From contig NZ_BDBI01000036.1 in the NCBI RefSeq assembly GCF_001612905.1, positions 1 through 41,744 of the forward strand: a stretch of 41,744 nt of DNA, read 5' to 3'. Source of the DNA: Nocardia ignorata NBRC 108230 (GTDB lineage Bacteria; Actinomycetota; Actinomycetes; Mycobacteriales; Mycobacteriaceae). Positions 37,042-41,744 of the stretch are shown piece after piece. Numbering within the stretch: position 1 is the stretch's first letter; each line of letters starts with the position of its first letter. A model generated the notes under the pieces. That model was not told the origin of the DNA and searched no databases. It was given only the letters and a program-made list of their open reading frames with translations. A program made the translations under genes and the position numbers.

Positions 37042-37383
37042 ATGTCCTTTGACACCCTCCGCGACCTCTCCGCAGATGTACGCGGACGCCTGTACGCGCT
37101 CCTCGCGCCCGTACAGGTCCTGCTCGTCACCCTCGGCCTGCTCAACGACTCCAACGCCGCACTGTGGGGCTCCGTCGCCGCAGCCATCCTCGGCTTCGGC
37201 GTCGCCGGCGCCAACTCGACCGCGACCTGGCGCACCTGGCTGTACGGCATCCTCGGTGTCGCCCAGCCGGTCCTGATCGCCTACGGCGTTGCGACCGACT
37301 CCCAGGTCTCCGCGATCGTGGCAGTCGTAGCAACCGCTCTCGGCCTCGGTGTCGCCGCGGCCAAGACTCCATCCCTGGGGTAG
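37042..37383 (+). CDS. holin-like membrane protein, 113 aa
   Basis: ATG 37042 after TCGAGGTA. Three to four hydrophobic segments are visible: LLAPVQVLLVTLGLL, ALWGSVAAAILGFGVAGA, WLYGILGVAQPVLIAYGV and SAIVAVVATALGLGVAAA. The short charged N-terminus and position after lysin A are as in actinophage holins. It would form membrane pores that release the endolysin. Confidence 0.82.
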   Translation: MSFDTLRDLSADVRGRLYALLAPVQVLLVTLGLLNDSNAALWGSVAAAILGFGVAGANSTATWRTWLYGILGVAQPVLIAYGVATDSQVSAIVAVVATALGLGVAAAKTPSLG

Positions 37384-37386
37384 CCC

Positions 37387-37710
37387 GTGTGGTCCGTCAT
37401 CATCCCGGCGGTGACGGGCGTCCTGAGCTTGTTCGTGGGATTCCTGATCCCACGATCACGCTCGCTGGAATCGCAGCGCGCCGACTTCACGGCGGTCCTC
37501 GCACCGCTGCGCGACGAGCAGGCGAGCCTGCGTGACCGGATCGCAAAGCTGGAGTCCCAGCACGAAGCCGATGTCAAGCAGCACTACCTCGACGTACGCC
37601 GCATCGACATCCTCGTCGACCACGTTCGCGATCTGCGCGCGTTCATCGCCCAGTACGTGCCGTCTCCGCCGCCGCCCCCGATCCCGCCCGAAATCTCCAA
37701 CGACATCTGA
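37387..37710 (+). CDS. membrane-anchored coiled-coil protein, lysis cassette
   Basis: 107 aa, GTG start four nt after the holin stop. One N-terminal membrane helix (VIIPAVTGVLSLFVGFLIP), then a charged helix (LRDEQASLRDRIAKLESQHEADV) and a proline-rich end. Genes of this form directly after a holin may act as a second holin, a regulator or a spanin-like factor; which one cannot be decided here. Confidence 0.68.
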   Translation: MWSVIIPAVTGVLSLFVGFLIPRSRSLESQRADFTAVLAPLRDEQASLRDRIAKLESQHEADVKQHYLDVRRIDILVDHVRDLRAFIAQYVPSPPPPPIPPEISNDI

Positions 37711-37735
37711 ATACCTGCGAAGGGGGTGATCCTCG

Positions 37736-38401
37736 GTGACCGCCCCCAACGAGCCGATTCCCAATGGCTCCATAGAACCCGGCGACTTCACCGCCTTCCA
37801 GGCGATGACACCTGAGGACGTTCAAACGTCGCTCAAAGCGGGCGCGAAGGTCTCCTACAGCAACGCCCACGGCACCCACGGCACCGAAGTCAGGTCCCGC
37901 ATCAACGGCGCCTACGACGCGATCACCGTGGTCGAGGGGTACGCCGACCAAGCGGTCAATGACGCACAGGCAGCGGCGAATGCTGCCGCCAATGCTGTCG
38001 ACATCGCCGACAAGGCATACCTGAACTCGTCGTTCTGGATCATCGAGTGCGTAGTCGCCTCCGCCGCGGTCGTGCTCGGCGACAACGAACTTCTCCTCGG
38101 CCCGGTGCTCAACGTGCCCGACGACCAAGACGCCTTCCTCACCGACGTCCACATCGCGCTGCTGTCCCAGCCCGCGGGCATGACGATCGACTGCAAGAAG
38201 TGGAACGCCACCGGCACGTCGTTCGCCACGTACACGTCAGCCGTGATCGGTGCGAACGTGACCCGCTACAACATCCCGCTCCTCGAAGTCCAAGTCTTCG
38301 ACAAGGAGCGCTTCTTCTACACCGTGCCGACCATCACCGGCTCCACCGCACCGCAGGTCCTGCAGATCGCGGTCGCTGGCGTATTCACGCCGAAGCCATA
38401 G
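37736..38401 (+). CDS. putative tail fibre/minor tail protein, 221 aa
   Basis: GTG start after a strong AAGGGGGTGATC ribosome binding site. The N-terminal part EVRSRINGAYDAITVVEGYADQAVNDAQAAANAAANAVDIADKAYL is an Ala/Asn-rich coiled-coil repeat typical of trimeric fibre stalks. The C-terminal half is beta-rich (LNSSFWIIECVVASAAVVLGDN...TVPTITGSTAPQVLQIAVAGVF), as in fibre head domains. A receptor-binding or adaptor role is inferred. Confidence 0.68.
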   Translation: MTAPNEPIPNGSIEPGDFTAFQAMTPEDVQTSLKAGAKVSYSNAHGTHGTEVRSRINGAYDAITVVEGYADQAVNDAQAAANAAANAVDIADKAYLNSSFWIIECVVASAAVVLGDNELLLGPVLNVPDDQDAFLTDVHIALLSQPAGMTIDCKKWNATGTSFATYTSAVIGANVTRYNIPLLEVQVFDKERFFYTVPTITGSTAPQVLQIAVAGVFTPKP

Positions 38402-38410
38402 GAGGCCACT

Positions 38411-38728
38411 GTGCTGATCTTCCACTGCATCGGCGCCACGGGCACGATCGAATCCGCGCCCAGGGTGCAACCGAACCGTGAAGCGTTGTGGGCCGCGGCT
38501 TTCGAGGTCGACTCGGTCGAGGGCTTGTTCGACATGACCCCCGCTGACCGTGCCATCGAGATCCTCGACGCCGCGATCGCACGCTTTAACACCGTTCCCG
38601 ACGAACTGCGTGAGCACCTCGATCCCACCGACCGGCTCGGGTTGCGCGGTAACCGGTTGGCGCTAGCCGGGATTCGTGCGTTCCTCGCTGACCACGGCGG
38701 CACGATCTCGGGGGCATTCGAAGAGTGA
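38411..38728 (+). CDS. hypothetical protein in fibre gene cluster, 105 aa
   Basis: GTG start after TAGGAGG. Mostly helical (TPADRAIEILDAAIARFNTV, LRGNRLALAGIRAFLADHGGT). No family recognised. Its stop overlaps the start of the next tail gene, so the two are translated together; it may be a chaperone for the fibre, but this is a guess. Confidence 0.65.
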   Translation: MLIFHCIGATGTIESAPRVQPNREALWAAAFEVDSVEGLFDMTPADRAIEILDAAIARFNTVPDELREHLDPTDRLGLRGNRLALAGIRAFLADHGGTISGAFEE

Positions 38729-39978
38729 GCTTCCTCGTCCGCCGCAACGTGCCACGAGCCTGGGCCGGATACCAAGACAACTTCACCACCTACCCCGAGG
38801 GCGACGTCATTGGCCAAACCTACTGGCCGTGGGTGCACCTCGGCGGCGGACGCAGCTACATCAACAACCTCGATGAGCTCGTCGTCACCGAACAGGTTGT
38901 GAACGACGACGGACGCGGCCCCAGCTACGCGTGGCAGCCGTTCACCCCGAATTGGGGTTTCGAATGCGAAGTCTGGTACCCCGTCGAAGGTATCGATAAC
39001 CAGCATTTCTTCGTGGTTTTCACTGATTCGTGGTCGAAGGTCGCACCCACCAAATTCCAAAAGGCTGCTGCTGTCGGGTTCAAGCATGAGCTTGGCGGCG
39101 CGGACAATATGGCCTACGCCGAATTCCCGGACATGTTCACCCCTTTTGGGAACCTGCACACGTGGGCCCCGCCAGGCGGGGCATTTTTCGGTCGCACACT
39201 GAACCTTCGCGTGTGGTGCGAAAACGACGAATGGCTCCGCATCTGGCTAAACGGAACCTATGTCGGTTCAGCAATGCCGTCGGCGCAATACAAACTCGGC
39301 CCGACCCGACGCGCTGTCCGGCTCGTCAACCGCTCTTACTGCAACGCGTGGGTGCGGAAGATCGACCACTACGACCGCCCCTCGACCATTCCGCCAATGT
39401 CGGTGTGGTCGTCGATCTTCTACGACGACTTCAACCGCGCCGACGGGGCGGTCGCCAACGGGTGGACCCAGCTCGGCACCGACGCGGCCATCGTCAGCGG
39501 CCACTACAAGAACACCGCCACCACCACTGATGTCAACCGGTCGGTGGGTTTGATCCGCGACGTCGGCAACCTCGACGGCCGGGCCCGCATCGAAGCCGTC
39601 GTACGCAACGCCACCTCCACCGCTGACGGCAGCCTGATGCTGTTCTGCAACGCCGCTGGCACTCAAGCGCTGGTCGCGAACATCTACAGCAACCACATCT
39701 ACCTCGGCCGCATGACGTCCGCCGTCAACGGCACACCGTCATTCTTCGATTTCCAAGACCGCGCAGCTGTCGTCAACAACGGCGACAAAATCGCATTCAC
39801 CGTCTACGACGAAATCTGCTGGCTCGAAATCAACGGCACGAAAGTCGTTTACGCGGGCAACGTCCACAACGTGGTGCCACGAACCAACCCATACGCGGGG
39901 CTGCGCGTGAGCCGCGACGGCACAGCGACCAGCGTCCAATTCGACGACGTCCGAATCTATTCCGGCGTCGGCCTCTAA
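38725..39978 (+). CDS. minor tail protein with lectin-like beta-sandwich domains, 417 aa
   Basis: Two similar beta-rich halves are visible: residues about 18-210 (YQDNFTTYPEGDVIGQTYWP...) and about 230-417 (FYDDFNRADGAVANGWTQLG...NAGLRVSRDGTATSVQFDDVRIY). DDFNRADG, a following strand pattern and the terminal QFDDVRIY are typical of LamG/concanavalin-like domains in actinophage minor tail proteins. It likely binds surface glycans. ATGA-type overlap at the start (GTGAG). Confidence 0.78.
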   Translation: MSFLVRRNVPRAWAGYQDNFTTYPEGDVIGQTYWPWVHLGGGRSYINNLDELVVTEQVVNDDGRGPSYAWQPFTPNWGFECEVWYPVEGIDNQHFFVVFTDSWSKVAPTKFQKAAAVGFKHELGGADNMAYAEFPDMFTPFGNLHTWAPPGGAFFGRTLNLRVWCENDEWLRIWLNGTYVGSAMPSAQYKLGPTRRAVRLVNRSYCNAWVRKIDHYDRPSTIPPMSVWSSIFYDDFNRADGAVANGWTQLGTDAAIVSGHYKNTATTTDVNRSVGLIRDVGNLDGRARIEAVVRNATSTADGSLMLFCNAAGTQALVANIYSNHIYLGRMTSAVNGTPSFFDFQDRAAVVNNGDKIAFTVYDEICWLEINGTKVVYAGNVHNVVPRTNPYAGLRVSRDGTATSVQFDDVRIYSGVGL

Positions 39979-39998
39979 CCCTAATCCGGGAGGCCCGG

Positions 39999-40307
39999 AT
40001 GCTCGGCAACGAGCCCATCACCGAAACGCTCCTGCTCGTCACCGGGCAAGACTTCATCCACCAAATCACCGTGCCCGAAGGGAATTTCATTCCCGTCGGC
40101 ACCACCTGCTCCCTCGTCATCTACGACCCCGCAGGAACCACACTCGCCACCTGGTCCGCGACCGTCACCACCGCATGGGTGCAGTGGCACATCCAGTCCG
40201 AGGTTTCCGACACCATCACCATCCCAGCACATTTCCGTGTCTACATCCATTTCGCGGATGGCAAAGATTATTGCTGGTACCGCGGCCAAGTGGCCCGACA
40301 GGATTGA
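39999..40307 (+). CDS. LtfC-like beta-sandwich tail protein, 102 aa
   Basis: Preceded by CCGGGAGGCCC. ETLLLVTGQDFIHQITVPEG...GTTCSLVIYDPAGTTLATWSATV...VQWHIQSEVSDTI...RVYIHFADGKDYCWYRGQVARQD follows the LtfC/p132/Gp6 beta-sandwich family seen in Rhodococcus and Gordonia phages. It probably belongs to the tail fibre base. Single domain, no extra segments. Confidence 0.78.
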   Translation: MLGNEPITETLLLVTGQDFIHQITVPEGNFIPVGTTCSLVIYDPAGTTLATWSATVTTAWVQWHIQSEVSDTITIPAHFRVYIHFADGKDYCWYRGQVARQD

Positions 40308-40313
40308 TTCAAA

Positions 40314-40667
40314 ATGGCAATTGCTGTAGCCGCAACGCGGCAAGTCCTCGCCGATGCATACAAGGGCATCAATGGCGGCTCCACCGTCTGGGTGTCCCTC
40401 CACACCGCTGATCCCGGCACCACCGGCACTGATGAAGCCTCCGGCGGCTCCTACGCCCGCGTCCAAGGCACCTGGACATCCGGCAGCGGTGGCTCACTGT
40501 CCATGGCCGAGCTGACCTTCAACGCACCCGCAGGCAACTTCACCCACGCCGGACTGTGGTCCGCGAGCTCGGCGGGCACCTTCCACGACAAATGTGCCCT
40601 CGCACCGTCAATCACCCTCGGCAGCGCCGGCACCATCAAGGTCACCCCCTCCTTCTCGGTGAGCTGA
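40314..40667 (+). CDS. tail fibre protein (small, phage_fiber-like), 117 aa
   Basis: ATG 40314 six nt after the previous stop. AVAATRQVLADAYKGINGGSTVWVSLHTADPGTTGTDEASGGSYARVQ...TFNAPAGNFTHAGLWSASSAGTFHDKCAL is a very regular family in actinophages: VSLHTADPG..G..E.SGG.YAR and a later G.LTHAGLW-like strand. Known members are called tail fibre or minor tail proteins. It overlaps nothing and ends two nt before the adhesin gene. Confidence 0.8.
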   Translation: MAIAVAATRQVLADAYKGINGGSTVWVSLHTADPGTTGTDEASGGSYARVQGTWTSGSGGSLSMAELTFNAPAGNFTHAGLWSASSAGTFHDKCALAPSITLGSAGTIKVTPSFSVS

Positions 40668-40668
40668 C

Positions 40669-41739
40669 ATGCGCGCCCCGCTCCCCACCGGCACACGATG
40701 GGTAGCGGCCCTGCCAGACGGCGGCACCACACAGGCGGCCCTGCCAACCGGCACCCGCGCCCGCCTCCCCGGCCGCTTCTACATCCCACCACCCATCGCC
40801 GCATCCACCGCCGAAGGCACCCTTACCGCCCAAGCCGCCCCAGTGACCACCGCAGCGTTCACCGCAACCGGATCGCTCACCGGCACACAGGCACCCGCCC
40901 CGGCCGCCGACTTCGTTGGCGTCGGCACCTTCCAGGTCCCGACCGACCGCCTACTCGCCGACGGCACCGCGACCGGCCTGTTCGAGGCGACAGCCGCACC
41001 CGTCACTCTCGCGCAGTTCACCGCCGAAGGTCTCCTCGAGGGCATTCAGGTGGCGGCACCCGCAGCCGCATTCACCGCTGAAGGTGAGATGGTCATCCCG
41101 ACCAGCGCGGCTATCGCCCCGTTGTCTACGGAAGGGCACCTCGAAGCGACCGCCGCCCCAGTTACGCTGGCGCAGTTCACGGCCACGGCCGACCTGCTAG
41201 GCGCCACCTACGGGTCGACAGCGGCACAGTTCAGCGCTGCAGGCTCTGCTGCGGCACCGCTAGTCGCGTCCACGACCGCACCGTTCACGAGCACCGGCAC
41301 CCTAGGCGCCGCCGCTGTCACGTTCCAGCCGTCGGGAATGAACAAGTCCGCCGGCACGACGATCGGCACCAGTTACGCCGTCGTCCCGAACTGGACCGCA
41401 GAGACCGCCACCTACCCTGGCTCGACGCTGTCCGGTCACGGCCTCGTGGTCATCGGCTCCACCGCGAATGGCCGGGTCGAAGTCAGCCTGGTGGTGGCGA
41501 ACGGATCGTTCTCCCAGGTCGCTACCGTCACTCTTCGGTTCCACCTCAACGGCAACGCAACACCGTTCCACACCAGCGCGGGTACCAACGTCCCGGCGAA
41601 TGGATCCGCAACTGTGACCACGTTCGTCACCGGCGTGACACTCGCAGGCGGAGACGTCATCACCGTCCAAGCCATCTCTACCGCGGCCACCAACGCCCGC
41701 ACCATCAACTCCGGCTGGCTACGAATCACGCAGCCCTGA
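40669..41739 (+). CDS. repeat-containing tail adhesin, 356 aa
   Basis: The N-terminus has repeated ALPTGTR-type units (residues 4-32). Residues about 45-215 hold roughly eight repeats of a 20-residue pattern such as AAPVTLAQFTAEGLLEG, probably beta strands forming a stalk. The C-terminal 140 residues (SGMNKSAGTTIGTSYAVVPNWTAETATYPG...NARTINSGWLRITQP) look like a beta jelly-roll head, as in receptor-binding proteins. The gene ends five bases before the window does. Confidence 0.75.
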   Translation: MRAPLPTGTRWVAALPDGGTTQAALPTGTRARLPGRFYIPPPIAASTAEGTLTAQAAPVTTAAFTATGSLTGTQAPAPAADFVGVGTFQVPTDRLLADGTATGLFEATAAPVTLAQFTAEGLLEGIQVAAPAAAFTAEGEMVIPTSAAIAPLSTEGHLEATAAPVTLAQFTATADLLGATYGSTAAQFSAAGSAAAPLVASTTAPFTSTGTLGAAAVTFQPSGMNKSAGTTIGTSYAVVPNWTAETATYPGSTLSGHGLVVIGSTANGRVEVSLVVANGSFSQVATVTLRFHLNGNATPFHTSAGTNVPANGSATVTTFVTGVTLAGGDVITVQAISTAATNARTINSGWLRITQP

Positions 41740-41744
41740 CTAGC

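Overview
The window is a contiguous piece of a tailed (siphovirus-type) double-stranded DNA phage genome, or a prophage copy of one. It is GC-rich, tightly packed, and almost every gene reads from the plus strand. The probable host is a mycolic-acid-containing actinobacterium (Nocardia, Rhodococcus, Gordonia or a relative). Evidence for this is the codon use, the endolysin with C-terminal LGFP-type repeats that suit mycolata cell walls, a secreted cutinase-like esterase, and tail genes resembling the ReqiPepy6 Gp37-like and LtfC-like families of actinophages. No integrase, repressor, helicase or polymerase lies inside the window, so lifestyle cannot be decided. Both ends cut the genome; the first gene is truncated at its 5' side.

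Layout. 1-6025: a train of small, translationally coupled early or middle genes (the end of a polynucleotide kinase/phosphatase, a DUF5131/Gp37-Gp68 protein, a MazG-like pyrophosphohydrolase, several short Cys-rich proteins). 6026-6990: a non-coding block with a probable promoter, one degenerate and four good tRNA-type genes (Leu-CAA, Trp, Leu-UAG, Met), and about 360 nt of hairpin-rich sequence between two of the tRNAs. 7044-8538: three small genes, then one minus-strand gene with an R-x4-H motif. 9006-11100: a secreted esterase, a glutaredoxin and small genes. 11150-18939: packaging and head assembly (terminase small and large subunits, a metallophosphoesterase interrupted by an intein, portal, and a MuF-like protein with a C-terminal HEFGH zincin domain). 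18948-19262: a second tRNA cluster (Gln, Gln, Ser) closed by a terminator. 19328-25750: scaffold, major capsid, head-tail connectors, tail terminator, major tail protein, and tail assembly chaperones joined by a G-GGG-GGC -1 frameshift. 25767-35232: an 1818-aa tape measure with two peptidoglycan-hydrolase-like domains, and baseplate genes. 35229-37710: endolysin and membrane (holin-like) proteins. 37736-41739: fibre and adhesin-type tail genes.

Three selfish elements sit in essential structural genes: an intein with a LAGLIDADG-like motif in the metallophosphoesterase, and two minus-strand HNH-type endonuclease genes between tail genes. At the first HNH gene, the start of the downstream tail gene is visibly duplicated on both sides of the insert; at the second, there are hints that the end of the upstream gene was replaced. 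The most distinctive candidates for new biology are the MuF-zincin fusion, the HNH insertion that carries its own replacement gene start, the structured RNA region inside the first tRNA cluster, and the minus-strand HEPN-like gene.

All assignments come from reading the sequence and recalling protein families; no database search was run.
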